Shown: piece after piece, positions 19,225 through 27,527 of the stretch
How positions within the stretch are numbered: the first letter of the stretch is position 1
How the letters are laid out: the number at the start of each line of letters is the position of its first letter
Assembly (NCBI RefSeq): GCF_028682175.1
Contig: NZ_JANHKS010000014.1
Coordinates: forward strand, 57,495-121,494
Direction: 5' to 3'
DNA: 64,000 nucleotides
DNA from: Pseudomonas putida
Lineage (GTDB): Bacteria; Pseudomonadota; Gammaproteobacteria; Pseudomonadales; Pseudomonadaceae
Notes under the pieces: model-generated
Seen by the model: the letters and a program-made list of their open reading frames with translations, nothing else
Database searches by the model: none
Told to the model about the DNA's origin: nothing
Program-made: the position numbers and the translations under genes

Positions 19225-20094
19225 TCAATCGCCGCAGAAGCAGTCGATGTCTTCGGCGAGATAATCGAAATCGAAGTCTTTCTGGCGGGAGCGCTGATCA
19301 GCAGACCAGGCCAACGACTTGTAATTGGGGCGGTCTTGGCGGAACACCTGGCCGAAGCGTTCTTCGGTGCCGGACCACCAGATGACTCGCGACGGGTCTT
19401 CCTGGATGGTCCGGATCAACTTCGCCTCGCTTTTCTTCCAGCACAGGTCGCAATTGCCGTAGTCCGAATCCATCCCGAGGTCGAAGGGCTGCTCAGCCCA
19501 GAATGCCGCGACATCTTCTTTCGTGACTCCAGCCACGTAGGAAGGGCAGACACTATCCCATCGCGCATTGCCGCGTTCGTTTGCGGTCATCATTCGGCTG
19601 TATCGCCGCGGCTCGTCGTAGCGAATCCCGACGATGCAATCCCACTGGTCGTACCCCAGGGCCCGCATGTGCTTTTCGCCGATCTTCACCTTTAGGTAGG
19701 CGGTGCACATGTTGTTGCTGAAGTTTGGCAGCACGGCTGGCAGGTTTTTCTCCGCTTTCCGGTACGCCTCGTAGTACTCCAGCATCATGGTGAACGGCTC
19801 ACCGTTTCGGCTGGCGGTCTCGAAATCGACGAGCTTGTACCAGGGTGCGTCGTCCGGCTGGCCGTATACCCGGCACCACTCCATCCAGACGATGTTCACG
19901 TTCCAGTGCCTGGCCATCGCGTCTATGAATACCAGCGTCCTCTCGTCCTCCTTGCCGGTGTTCTGGAAGAAGGCGTGCACATCTTGCGGGAGTTTACCGT
20001 CGTGAGCATCCAGAATTTTTTTCAGCATGTCACCGCTGGTACGTCCGCCGCTGACACCGATCTGAGCCGGGCCAGTGATTTTGTAGGGGTTCAT
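19225..20094 (-). CDS. PP-loop ATPase, PAPS-reductase-like
   Basis: A 289-residue protein with the PP-loop nucleotide-binding motif GVSGGRTSGDML (about 14-25), an NTGKEDERTL segment typical of the PAPS reductase/DndC family, and a C-terminal cysteine set (DLCWKKSEAKLI, near 216, and DCFCGD at the end). Phage members are adenine-nucleotide alpha-hydrolases of unresolved function; sulphur transfer or nucleotide modification are candidates. Its 20-bp leader is repeated before a fragment of a second PP-loop gene at 21.6 kb. Confidence 0.8.
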   Translation of the reverse strand: MNPYKITGPAQIGVSGGRTSGDMLKKILDAHDGKLPQDVHAFFQNTGKEDERTLVFIDAMARHWNVNIVWMEWCRVYGQPDDAPWYKLVDFETASRNGEPFTMMLEYYEAYRKAEKNLPAVLPNFSNNMCTAYLKVKIGEKHMRALGYDQWDCIVGIRYDEPRRYSRMMTANERGNARWDSVCPSYVAGVTKEDVAAFWAEQPFDLGMDSDYGNCDLCWKKSEAKLIRTIQEDPSRVIWWSGTEERFGQVFRQDRPNYKSLAWSADQRSRQKDFDFDYLAEDIDCFCGD

Positions 20095-20174
20095 TCTGAT
20101 CCTCGCCAGTGGCGTGATTCGTGGAAGTGGGGTATTGATTAGCGCTTAATCCCTGGAAAAGGAGCGCCACGGTT

Positions 20175-20423
20175 ATGAGTGAATATGAATTGCTCGACGT
20201 TGAAGTTTTCTTCGATCAGCGACGAGGCGAGAACCGCGTGAGGCCTCTGCCAGGACAGAAATATCCTTCGACCCTCGTGGTTGAGTGCGCGAAAAGCTTT
20301 AGGGAGGCCAGCAAGGTTGGCGCGAAATTTCGTTTGCAAGTCAAAGAGAAGGAGAAGAAAACAGACGATTGCAGAGTGCACCTCTATTCGTATTACCGAT
20401 GGAAGGTTCAGTCTTTGGATTGA
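20175..20423 (+). CDS. 82-residue hypothetical protein
   Basis: MSEYELLDVEVFFDQRRGEN..., a small basic protein with probable beta strands (KFRLQVKEKEKKTDDCRVHLY). AAAGGAGC precedes the ATG. It opens a rightward cluster of small genes (20175-22596) inserted among leftward phage genes. No family is recognised. Confidence 0.6.
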   Translation: MSEYELLDVEVFFDQRRGENRVRPLPGQKYPSTLVVECAKSFREASKVGAKFRLQVKEKEKKTDDCRVHLYSYYRWKVQSLD

Positions 20424-20470
20424 ATGCCAATTTGACCTACGCTTACCTCTCCACAGGAAGGGAGAAGGTC

Positions 20471-20683
20471 ATGAGCGAAGCCGGAAGGTTGGTAGAAGCA
20501 ATCGCAATCGATGCATTGCTCAATGCGGCTAGGTCCTTGCACGTCAACGTGGACGAGCTGTGCGAGACGGCGATAGAGTCGCTGTTGGGCCCAACAAGCA
20601 CGGTATCTCCAGCGGTGGCATTGGCGATCGATGCAATAGAGAAAGCTGCAGATGCGTTGGAATATGACAATTCAGCAGGATGA
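20471..20683 (+). CDS. 70-residue hypothetical protein
   Basis: A small helical acidic protein (MSEAGRLVEAIAIDALLNAA...). The ATG at 20471 is preceded by GGGAGAAGG; the upstream in-frame ATG at 20369 lies inside the previous gene. The 'DELCETAIESLLG' segment resembles CcdA/ParD-type antitoxin C-termini only loosely. Confidence 0.55.
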   Translation: MSEAGRLVEAIAIDALLNAARSLHVNVDELCETAIESLLGPTSTVSPAVALAIDAIEKAADALEYDNSAG

Positions 20684-20742
20684 TTTTCAGACCTGCTTAC
20701 GACTCGTCCAAAAGCCAAACCCAAATTAATTAAGGGATTTTT

Positions 20743-21396
20743 ATGCCCAGTATTTTCAAATACTCCGAGCGTGTGTGGAGTGATCTGCTTTTGGAAGAGG
20801 GTGGTGTAAGGATCGGAACTCTGTTTGATTACAGGCGTTCCGAGCACAAGGCTGGAATATCAGACTCTGTCGAGGGAAAGAAAACCGTTTCCCATGACAT
20901 AAACGCCTACAGTACGAAAGGCCGATCTGGTATTGACCACGAATCAATTAAAAGCCTAGCACCGTTCAAAATACCTCCCTCAGCCGATATCTCATTGAGA
21001 AATGTTAGATTTACAAAGGAATTCAATGCCCGAGATTGCTTCATTCATTGCACCTCATTTGCTTTAAGTCGCAATGTGCTTGAACAGTTTGGATCAGCTG
21101 ACTCATGCGTAGAAATTCATAAGCCTGCTGCTTTTTATCGCCATATAACCGCCATAATTAACAGGATAACTCCAGTTCACTTCTATGGGTATCGCAAGGT
21201 GGTTTACGGCGATAGAAACGAGAAATTCAACGGGGAGGGCTTGGGGCTGCGTCCAGATCTAATTAAGGGTTTGGAATTCTCTGCTCAATGCGAAGTCAGG
21301 GCGATTTGGCTCCCAAAGAGTAGAAAGGTGATCAAGCCGTTCAACCTTAAGGACAGGTCGTTGATTAAGTTTTGCAGGCATGCTGAGTTGGAGTAG
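20743..21396 (+). CDS. AT-rich accessory gene, 217-residue hypothetical protein
   Basis: The protein starts MPSIFKYSERVWSDLLLEEG and contains VRIGTLFDYRRSE; I recall similarly organised proteins from prophages and defence islands but no characterised function. Base composition and codon use are clearly more AT-rich than the neighbours, a sign of separate transfer. A ribosome-binding site AAGGGA lies 6 bases upstream. The cargo-like position and composition make it a candidate phage-exclusion or toxin gene. Confidence 0.72.
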   Translation: MPSIFKYSERVWSDLLLEEGGVRIGTLFDYRRSEHKAGISDSVEGKKTVSHDINAYSTKGRSGIDHESIKSLAPFKIPPSADISLRNVRFTKEFNARDCFIHCTSFALSRNVLEQFGSADSCVEIHKPAAFYRHITAIINRITPVHFYGYRKVVYGDRNEKFNGEGLGLRPDLIKGLEFSAQCEVRAIWLPKSRKVIKPFNLKDRSLIKFCRHAELE

Positions 21397-21406
21397 GTAT
21401 GGATTT

Positions 21407-21589
21407 TCAACTTGGTACCGGTTTTTCGCCAGGCAACACTTTTGTACAATAGCGGGCCGCGAGGGGTGGGGACCTTACGATCACCACCTCATGCGTGGCG
21501 CCGTACTGGGCGATGGCGAGTTTCGTTGCGACCGCAGAAGCAGCGCCGCAACTGAACTGGCAGACGATACGGGATTTTGAATCGATCAT
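21407..21589 (-). pseudogene. 5' fragment of a second PP-loop (PAPS-reductase-like) gene
   Basis: The first ~38 codons (MIDSKSRIVCQFSCGAASAV...) match the start of phage PAPS-reductase-family proteins, with the PP-loop QFSCGAASAVATK. After THEVVIV the sequence diverges and stops within ~22 codons, so all catalytic domains downstream are missing. The upstream 20-bp leader (21594-21613) is almost identical to the one before the intact PP-loop gene at 20098-20117. It is best read as a remnant left when the AT-rich cassette entered or the gene was deleted. Confidence 0.65.
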
Positions 21590-21593
21590 GCGG

Positions 21594-21613
21594 GATCCTC
21601 GCCACTGGCGTGA
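21594..21613. repeat. Leader repeat, copy 2 (copy 1 at 20098-20117)
   Basis: Two 20-bp copies differ at a single base. On the minus strand each contains the Shine-Dalgarno GAGGATC and an overlapping dyad CGCCA-N-TGGCG, 3-4 bases before the start codon of a PP-loop gene. Confidence 0.75.
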
Positions 21614-21667
21614 CACAAAATTGGTTTTTACAATTGCTCCGATCATCGTTTTTAAAGGATGCACGCG

Positions 21668-21904
21668 ATGACCGAACACCGGATTTACGATGTGTACAAA
21701 GGTTTGAGAATGTGGAACTACATGACCTGCGAGAAAAACGAAGCCGGTCGTGAAACCTGGAGAATCAACGTTGAGATCAAGCGCGGTGAAGAAGTTTTGA
21801 TTCCTGTGGTCCCAGGCACAGAGACATACGTTGATCGTGGGTATGCACAGATCGCGGGCAAAGCATTGGGCATGAAGCTGGTGGACGAGGCTGGAATATC
21901 CTGA
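21668..21904 (+). CDS. 78-residue hypothetical protein
   Basis: MTEHRIYDVYKGLRMWNYMT...: alternating hydrophobic pattern suggesting a small beta-rich fold. The start at 21668 is chosen because AAAGGA lies 9 bases upstream; an in-frame ATG at 21659 has no room for a binding site. Unknown function. Confidence 0.6.
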   Translation: MTEHRIYDVYKGLRMWNYMTCEKNEAGRETWRINVEIKRGEEVLIPVVPGTETYVDRGYAQIAGKALGMKLVDEAGIS

Positions 21905-21948
21905 GCATCAGCCTGGCACACACTCATTTTCAAGTAAGAGGAGAGGTC

Positions 21949-22194
21949 ATGAGCGAAGGCGCAATCAATGTGCGTCAATTCCATGCACTCGACGCAGTCA
22001 GCTACAAGGCTATTAGGGAGCACCTGTGTCTGAGCGCGGATGAGTTTGATACATGGGTGACTGGGGTATACGGCGCGGGAAGCATCTATGGCTACTCGGT
22101 TTACTTCGCTTCAAACACTCCCGCGCCCATCCGTGAGAAGGTCCCAGGCTTGACGGATAAACTATTCGTTCATACGGGCCCAGTCGGTGAGTGA
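21949..22194 (+). CDS. 81-residue hypothetical protein
   Basis: A strong ribosome-binding site (AGAGGAGAGG) precedes MSEGAINVRQFHALDAVSYK. The central YGAGSIYGYSVYFAS segment is aromatic-rich. Part of the rightward small-gene cluster; no recognised family. Confidence 0.6.
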   Translation: MSEGAINVRQFHALDAVSYKAIREHLCLSADEFDTWVTGVYGAGSIYGYSVYFASNTPAPIREKVPGLTDKLFVHTGPVGE

Positions 22195-22314
22195 GCAGAG
22201 CCAGATGGCACCTTGGCTCCTCAAGGTCTATCAGACCGAGCCTGACTAGGGTTAACCCTGATAGTCGCTGCCTGACTGCTGGGCTAAAGTGCTCCCAAAA
22301 AACCGGAGCCTAGT
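22195..22314. other. Short gap before a zinc-finger gene
   Basis: 120 bases with no frame. TTAACCCTGATAGTCGC near 22252 may include promoter elements for the next gene, but nothing clear. Confidence 0.3.
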
Positions 22315-22596
22315 ATGAAATGTTTCATCTGTGAAGGCGCAGCAAGGATTGTTGAAGCGAGTCGCGGCATCCGTGCTTCGGACTGTTCTGATTGTGGTGC
22401 TTATCTACTCGGCGAAGCATTATTGGCCGAACAGGTGATCAACAAGCTCACGTTCAATGTTCAGAAGACGCGTGAGTGGCTGAATGAGCAACGTCGGCTT
22501 GGCATGCCAATGCCACTGCTGGCAGCCACTAACGTCTACTGGAACGAGAGCCCGTGGCCGGCTGTGTACATTGGTGGTTCGTACCCCTTGGACTGA
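22315..22596 (+). CDS. Small zinc-ribbon hypothetical protein
   Basis: A 93-residue protein with two Cys pairs (CFIC at 3-6, CSDC at 24-27), a probable zinc ribbon near the N-terminus, then a helical segment and an aromatic C-terminus. AACCGGAG precedes the ATG at a suitable distance. Last gene of the rightward cluster. Confidence 0.62.
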   Translation: MKCFICEGAARIVEASRGIRASDCSDCGAYLLGEALLAEQVINKLTFNVQKTREWLNEQRRLGMPMPLLAATNVYWNESPWPAVYIGGSYPLD

Positions 22597-22667
22597 TCGC
22601 TAGGCATTGGCTTAAGGTCCGCCAATGATTTTTTGTGATTAAGGCGGCGGCTGATGCGGTGCTCTGA

Positions 22668-23018
22668 TCAAGCAGTGACTCGCTCACCGATGACAGCCGT
22701 TGTGTAGGTGACCTCGTAGTTAAGGGTCAGCTCAAAGCGTCCGCCGCATACGTCACAGGTCATTTTCTGGTCTCTGTGGTCCTCCGACTCAAGGTGAAAG
22801 GCGGTTGCGCAGTGCGGACACTTGCACTCGTCCTGGTATTCAAAGTCCGAATCGTCGAACTCTGCTTCGGCAAACTTGGCCAGCGCCTCCGCTTTGGCTG
22901 CAGCGTCTATCTTCGCTTGGCAGGGCTTACACGTGAATCCGTCTGGACGCCACCAGGGCGTTTCAGTCAACTCTGATCGGTGGGTGCGGCAGGATTGGCA
23001 AACATCTGGCTTGCTCAT
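22668..23018 (-). CDS. Zinc-finger hypothetical phage protein
   Basis: A 116-residue protein with four CxxC pairs: CQSC, CKPC, CPHC and CDVC, giving two probable zinc ribbons separated by an acidic helical linker (EALAKFAEAEFDDSDFEYQD). Likely a nucleic-acid- or protein-binding adaptor of the leftward early operon. Confidence 0.7.
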   Translation of the reverse strand: MSKPDVCQSCRTHRSELTETPWWRPDGFTCKPCQAKIDAAAKAEALAKFAEAEFDDSDFEYQDECKCPHCATAFHLESEDHRDQKMTCDVCGGRFELTLNYEVTYTTAVIGERVTA

Positions 23019-23125
23019 GGCAATGCTCCAGGCTCAAGCCTCCGAAAGTTCGGTGGCCAAAAGGTTGGTTGAACTGCAACTGCCAGGGGCTGCCAAAGCA
23101 GACACACCCCCAAGGAGACACGGCA

Positions 23126-23242
23126 ATGGCAGAAGAAAAGAAAGAACCGCCAAAAGAGGACGTTCCAGCTCACTCCACTGAGAAAGAGAAGGAACGGCTC
23201 AAGGACTTCAACAAGGACGGGATTCCGCCTGGTTCGTGTTGA
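23126..23242 (+). CDS. 38-residue charged hypothetical protein
   Basis: MAEEKKEPPKEDVPAHSTEK..., very Lys/Glu-rich and probably disordered, ending in DGIPPGSC. AAGGAG precedes the ATG at 9 bases. The good ribosome-binding site and the second rightward gene just after it support it as a real short gene. Confidence 0.5.
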   Translation: MAEEKKEPPKEDVPAHSTEKEKERLKDFNKDGIPPGSC

Positions 23243-23332
23243 ACCAGGTGCCACATGGCCCGCCGCTGGCGAAGTTTCGAGTGGTGGGCTATACGTGGTG
23301 ACCGGCATGGGGCCGGGTCAAGGAGAGAAACA

Positions 23333-23572
23333 ATGGGTCATGGTTTCGAAGGTGAAGCAAACAACAAAGCCCTCGCTGAAGCGCTTGGCATCTCAGAGGA
23401 AGAGATTGAGCAATACGTCACGGTAGACACCAATGAAAGCGATGACGGCCTAATCTACAGCTACATCGCAACATTTCATGATTCGACGCCTAAGTCTGTG
23501 CTCGAGGCGGCTGGCGTTGGTGATGACCTAACAGTCGAGCTGAGCCCAAACGTGTTCGATGAGGAAGAGTGA
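23333..23572 (+). CDS. 79-residue acidic hypothetical protein
   Basis: MGHGFEGEANNKALAEALGI... with a helical N-terminus and a beta-rich acidic C-terminus (LTVELSPNVFDEEE). The ATG at 23333 follows AAGGAGAG. Small acidic phage proteins often mimic DNA, but nothing here is specific enough to claim that. Confidence 0.6.
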   Translation: MGHGFEGEANNKALAEALGISEEEIEQYVTVDTNESDDGLIYSYIATFHDSTPKSVLEAAGVGDDLTVELSPNVFDEEE

Positions 23573-23899
23573 TTAGGCTGGCGCGATGATCTCGTCGCCA
23601 GGGTCAGCCTGAATCGCCTTCAAGCTAGCATTCGTAAAAACACGCGCCACTTCTTCGCTAATCATGATTTCGTGGCGCGGATATTTCAGGAAGTCGATCA
23701 ACTCTTCATCGCTCATCAAGTCCATCTTCATGATTGCGATCTGGAGGACCTCGCTGGCGACTGGCGTGCTCCCACGCTTCCTGACCCGGCTCAGGGCCTG
23801 CTCAATACCTGGTCGGACACGGTGTCGCAGTTCCTTCTCCGCCAGCTTCTTTCGTTTCGCAGCGGCTTTCTCGTCCCGCTGCTTCTGATCCATAGCCAT
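23573..23899 (-). CDS. 108-residue hypothetical phage protein
   Basis: Convergent with the previous gene (stops adjacent). The N-terminal third is a very basic helix (DQKQRDEKAAAKRKKLAEKE), followed by a helical domain (MSDEELIDFLKYPRHEIM). Unknown function; last gene of the recombination-type leftward operon before the zinc-finger gene. Confidence 0.65.
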   Translation of the reverse strand: MAMDQKQRDEKAAAKRKKLAEKELRHRVRPGIEQALSRVRKRGSTPVASEVLQIAIMKMDLMSDEELIDFLKYPRHEIMISEEVARVFTNASLKAIQADPGDEIIAPA

Positions 23900-23980
23900 G
23901 AACCGGCTCCTTCAAACCGCTGGGCGGAAGGTGAATGTGTTCCTGCCGCCGGCGCTGGGCGACAAGTCTGCTGATGCGCC

Positions 23981-24670
23981 TCATCGACCGCCCCGCTGCA
24001 ACGGATAATCCAAGCCGTACTGCTCGACGATCCTATCTACCTTCTTAGGTGCGATGCCGAGGTGCTTTGCGCAGGTCTTGCGCGACACGCCCAGGTCGCG
24101 GATGGCTGTGATGCGCTCGATCAGCTTGCGATCTGCAGCCTCATCCACAAAGCCGGGAAGCTTGAAGCCGTAGGCCTTGGCCATCCGGCGCAGCCGGTCT
24201 TTGGTGATGTCGAACTTGCGGATCACGTCTTGCTGCGTGGCGCCCTCGGCGAAGGCGTTCTTCACATCAGGCACCAGGGCCGCTTCGCGCTCGCGCTTGG
24301 CCGCCAGGGCGCTGGTGTGGCCATTGCTCCTGAATACGATCCCGTAGTTGGCGGCGATGTAGTTCAGGCGCTTCGTGCCCAGGTGCAGATCCCTGGAAGC
24401 CGCCGCGACGCCGAGGTCGATATAGGCCCTCAGCTTTTCGGCGATGGCGCGCTCGAATTCGGCAGCCTTCTCCGACTTCTGGATGTGGACTGCCTTGCTG
24501 ACCTTGGCGCTCGGCACGATGCTTTCGCTGTTGAACACCTCAGGCTTGAAACGGGTGATCTCCAGGCGCTGGATCACACCGCCGCGGCGCTCAAAGTCGG
24601 CCATGGCCTCGGCCAGGCGCGCCGACTCGGCCCGGTTGTGTTGGATGCTGCTGAGTTCGAGGCTGATCAT
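23981..24670 (-). CDS. Multi-helix-turn-helix hypothetical protein
   Basis: A 229-residue basic protein with several predicted helix-turn-helix-like segments, e.g. GATQQDVIRKFDITKDRLRRM and LGVSRKTCAKHLGIAPKKVD, each followed by a Tyr-Gly turn (AKAYGF, VEQYGL). Probably a DNA-binding partner of the recombination genes just upstream. Its start overlaps the exonuclease stop by 4 bases. Confidence 0.7.
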   Translation of the reverse strand: MISLELSSIQHNRAESARLAEAMADFERRGGVIQRLEITRFKPEVFNSESIVPSAKVSKAVHIQKSEKAAEFERAIAEKLRAYIDLGVAAASRDLHLGTKRLNYIAANYGIVFRSNGHTSALAAKREREAALVPDVKNAFAEGATQQDVIRKFDITKDRLRRMAKAYGFKLPGFVDEAADRKLIERITAIRDLGVSRKTCAKHLGIAPKKVDRIVEQYGLDYPLQRGGR

Positions 24671-25284
24671 GCTGCAATCCCCAGTACTCGATTCATGCGC
24701 TCATCGAGGATCTCGTAGAAGGTAGTGACGCGCTCGGCGAGCTTGCGGATCATTACCTCGTCGCGGTAGGCCCGCTTGATGAAAAGCGGCATGCCGGGCC
24801 AGTAACAGACGAAGTCGATCCACTCACGCTCGGAAACCCAAAGGCCGCCTTGGCACTGGGCGACGTGCTCTTTTGGGATCTCGCCGCCGAGGATTACCTC
24901 GACCTGCAGCTTGGGTAGCTTGGTCTTGATCTCAGTCAGGCCGACGGCGCCGATCAACGAGTCAGGCGAGTAACCGATGCCATGGTTCAGGATGATGCCC
25001 ACCTGCTCGGCCTTCACGTCCTCTCGGGCCTCGTACAGGCCGCGCGCAATGCCTTCGTACTCATGGCCGCGTTCGGTGTGCCGGTTGCCTTGGAAAGTGT
25101 CCGCAGCCTCGCCGGTGATGCGCTCGCCGATCAGCGTGTTCATGTAGGTGAACGCACCGGCGCCGAATCCGGCCTCGCCCTTACCGTTGACCAGCAGGCT
25201 CTCGAGCTCAGAGCAGGTCACGATGCCCAGGCGCAGATCAAGCCAGGCTTGGGTTCCCTGCGCCACGTCACTGATGATTCGCAT
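24667..25284 (-). CDS. YqaJ/lambda-type recombination exonuclease
   Basis: A 205-residue nuclease of the PD-(D/E)XK superfamily. It begins MRIISDVAQGTQAWLDLRLG, the family N-terminal signature; the catalytic set is Asp108 (YSPDSLIG) and Glu118-x-Lys120 (GLTEIKT). It would resect double-strand ends 5'-3' and hand the strand to the adjacent Erf protein, as in lambda Exo-Bet. The start at 25284 is inside a longer spurious frame. Confidence 0.9.
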   Translation of the reverse strand: MRIISDVAQGTQAWLDLRLGIVTCSELESLLVNGKGEAGFGAGAFTYMNTLIGERITGEAADTFQGNRHTERGHEYEGIARGLYEAREDVKAEQVGIILNHGIGYSPDSLIGAVGLTEIKTKLPKLQVEVILGGEIPKEHVAQCQGGLWVSEREWIDFVCYWPGMPLFIKRAYRDEVMIRKLAERVTTFYEILDERMNRVLGIAA

Positions 25285-26029
25285 TTTCTGCCTCCGCTTT
25301 CGCTGCTGATTTGGTGAGCTGACCCAATACGCGGTCGAAGTCAGCCTTGGCGACATCCGCCGTCGTGCCGTACATGCCAGCAAAGGCTCCCTTGGCCTTT
25401 TCGCTGCACTTATCGAGCAGCGCCTGAAGCTGGCGTGCCTGGTTCTCCGTAATGGCGGGTGGTACCTCTGCAGCCTGACCGTCATCATCCTGATCGCGCG
25501 AATCGCCTGTCGTGATGTTGAGCAGGGCGCACATCACGTAGCGCTTTCCGTATGTGGTGGATGAACCCACTGCCTGCACCGCGTTGCGCCCCTTGCCGAT
25601 ATCCAGCGGCAGCAACATGGTCGTCTGTTCGCGATGACCTTCGCGGTGCATCAGAATGCCGGTCACGTTCACGCCAGCGGCGACGTGCTCAACCTTGAAG
25701 CTGATCGCGAAGCCATGGATCTGCATGATCGGCTTGAGTTTCACGTTGATGTCGTCGAGCGTGGCGTAGGTCTTGTCGGTGTGCTCGTTGAGCGCGCCGT
25801 GGGCGACGGTGGGAATCTCGCACTGCATCTGTGCCATGGCTGCGTTGAAGGCCGCTTCTGCGGTCTTCGCCTGCATGCGCTCATGCATGGCCAGCAACCG
25901 CTCCATTTTTTCGATATCGCAGGTTGGGTCGGCAGCAGCCCGGCTGATCACTGCCATGATGCTGTTGTCGCTTGAAATCGGCGCAACCACTTGGCGGCGC
26001 TGCTCCGGCATTATGATTTCGGTGGACAT
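25268..26029 (-). CDS. Erf-family single-strand annealing protein
   Basis: A 253-residue recombinase. The ERF domain (about 50-190) includes NAAMAQMQCEIPTVAHGALN, KTYATLDDINVKLKPIM and SSTTYGKRYVMCALLNI, strong family signatures. It anneals complementary single strands and pairs with the YqaJ exonuclease, whose start it overlaps by 17 bases. ATG at 26029 follows GGAGGG. Confidence 0.92.
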   Translation of the reverse strand: MSTEIIMPEQRRQVVAPISSDNSIMAVISRAAADPTCDIEKMERLLAMHERMQAKTAEAAFNAAMAQMQCEIPTVAHGALNEHTDKTYATLDDINVKLKPIMQIHGFAISFKVEHVAAGVNVTGILMHREGHREQTTMLLPLDIGKGRNAVQAVGSSTTYGKRYVMCALLNITTGDSRDQDDDGQAAEVPPAITENQARQLQALLDKCSEKAKGAFAGMYGTTADVAKADFDRVLGQLTKSAAKAEAENANHQ

Positions 26030-26039
26030 GGCGCCCTCC

Positions 26040-27197
26040 TCAGAAGTTGATGGTGACGTGAGGTACTTCGCGGCGTGCAATCTTCAGCACGATGGCCTTG
26101 GCCAACTCCTCGGTAATATTCAGCGACATCAGAGCCTCCTTTGCCGCGCCCATGATCTTGATCTGGTGCGCTTTGTCGGCCTCGCGAGCTGCCTTCTGGC
26201 GGAGAGCCTCCGCCGCCTCAGCCTCCTGACGGGCAATCTCGTCCAAGCGGGCGCGTTCAACGGCTTCGGCTTGGCGGCGCTCGGCTGCGGCGGCCTCATC
26301 TTTGGCTCGCTGCTCAGCAGCAGCGCGATCAGCCTCGGCCTGGATCCTTTGGCGCTCCGCCTGCTCAGCGGCAAGCTTCAGTTGCAGAGCTTGTTTCGCT
26401 GCGGCTGCCTCGGCATCGCGTGCAGCCTGTTCGGCGGCGCGCTGCTGGGCGGCGGCTTGGTCTTTCAGGTCCTGCTCGCGCTTGGCGGCTGCCGCCAGTT
26501 CGGCAGCGGCACGCTCGTCGGCTTCGCGCTGGGCCTTTTCGGCGGCCGCGCGGGCAATGGCGGCGTCACGTTCCTGCTGCTCGCGCTCTGCCTTCTCTGC
26601 GTTGAATTTGGCGATCTCGGCCAGTTCTGCTTCGTGCTTGGTCCGGTCAGCCAGCAAGGTGCGCAACGTGGCCAACGAGCGGTCCTTAACCTGAGCAGCC
26701 TCCGGTAGGAACTCTTCCCAGTTTTCGCCGAGTTTGACCATCTCCAGATCGGCAATGGCCTGGGCGACATGCGCTGCTGTTGGCGTTTCGGTGAAGACGG
26801 CAAGGTCTTTCATCTGCTGGATTGCGTCGTTGTGAGCGTCGACTCGCGCATCTTCGGCCTTTTCCCAGTCCGTCAGCGGCTGCCGCGTGGCGTCCCGCAG
26901 AGCGTCCATGCGAGTCACGAAATCTCGCAGCTCTGCCTCGACGACCTTGGGCATTTCTTTGAGGCGTTTCAGGTAGTCCCGGCCAGGCTTCTCCACCGCC
27001 GCCTTCGACTTGCTGACCTTGGCCGCCAGGCTGGCGATACGCTCGCGCCCCTTGCGAGTGGTCAGGTCCGGAACCTCGCCGGTGACCTCAGCCTTCACGG
27101 CTTCGAGGAACTGGTTCAGGCCGCCGGCGACGTAGATGACTGGCGCGTTGTCGACGCTGATGTTGTCGATGGTGATGACTTGCTGAGCTGCAGACAT
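26040..27197 (-). CDS. Long coiled-coil phage protein of the recombination module
   Basis: A 385-residue protein: an N-terminal globular region (about 1-170, VIYVAGGLNQFLEAVKAEVT) resembling DUF1351-type phage proteins, then a ~170-residue Ala/Glu/Gln/Arg-rich coiled coil, and a short C-terminal domain (LNITEELAKAIVLKIARREV). Such proteins precede Erf/exonuclease in Pseudomonas phages and are presumed structural helpers in recombination. Exact role unknown. Confidence 0.8.
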   Translation of the reverse strand: MSAAQQVITIDNISVDNAPVIYVAGGLNQFLEAVKAEVTGEVPDLTTRKGRERIASLAAKVSKSKAAVEKPGRDYLKRLKEMPKVVEAELRDFVTRMDALRDATRQPLTDWEKAEDARVDAHNDAIQQMKDLAVFTETPTAAHVAQAIADLEMVKLGENWEEFLPEAAQVKDRSLATLRTLLADRTKHEAELAEIAKFNAEKAEREQQERDAAIARAAAEKAQREADERAAAELAAAAKREQDLKDQAAAQQRAAEQAARDAEAAAAKQALQLKLAAEQAERQRIQAEADRAAAEQRAKDEAAAAERRQAEAVERARLDEIARQEAEAAEALRQKAAREADKAHQIKIMGAAKEALMSLNITEELAKAIVLKIARREVPHVTINF

Positions 27198-27255
27198 GAT
27201 TGCTCCATGCGCCATGCCGTTACCGGGGCGCTGCGGTTGAATGGGTAGGGGTGGA

Positions 27256-27360
27256 TCAGTGCGGTGCGTATGCGCTGGCGATCATCCAGGCAGTGCAGAG
27301 CAGAAGAGTGATGAGGCTGCCGCGCCAGAATGCCCAGCGGCGGGCTTGCTGGCGGCTCAT
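27256..27360 (-). CDS. 34-residue membrane peptide
   Basis: MSRQQARRWAFWRGSLITLL... is a basic start followed by one hydrophobic helix (LITLLLCTAWMIASA). Its ATG overlaps the stop of the upstream 56-codon gene (ATGA), supporting translation. A single-span peptide of unknown role. Confidence 0.58.
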   Translation of the reverse strand: MSRQQARRWAFWRGSLITLLLCTAWMIASAYAPH

Positions 27361-27527
27361 TGCCGAGGTCTCACGCTTATCCGGCCGGCTTTGATCGCCG
27401 CAACCAGCTTGGGCGGTAGATGCGCAACCGGCAGCTCGCGGGGCAGGCCGGCATTGATGATCGCCAGGCTGCGTTCAATATCAGCGATCTGCTCGTCGAC
27501 CAGGGATGGAACTACTGGAGTGGTCAT
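27357..27527 (-). CDS. 56-residue hypothetical phage protein
   Basis: MTTPVVPSLVDEQIADIERS..., helical with a basic C-terminus (AAIKAGRISVRPRQ). Overlaps both neighbours by 4 bases (ATGA), a chain of coupled small genes. The function is unknown. Confidence 0.62.
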   Translation of the reverse strand: MTTPVVPSLVDEQIADIERSLAIINAGLPRELPVAHLPPKLVAAIKAGRISVRPRQ

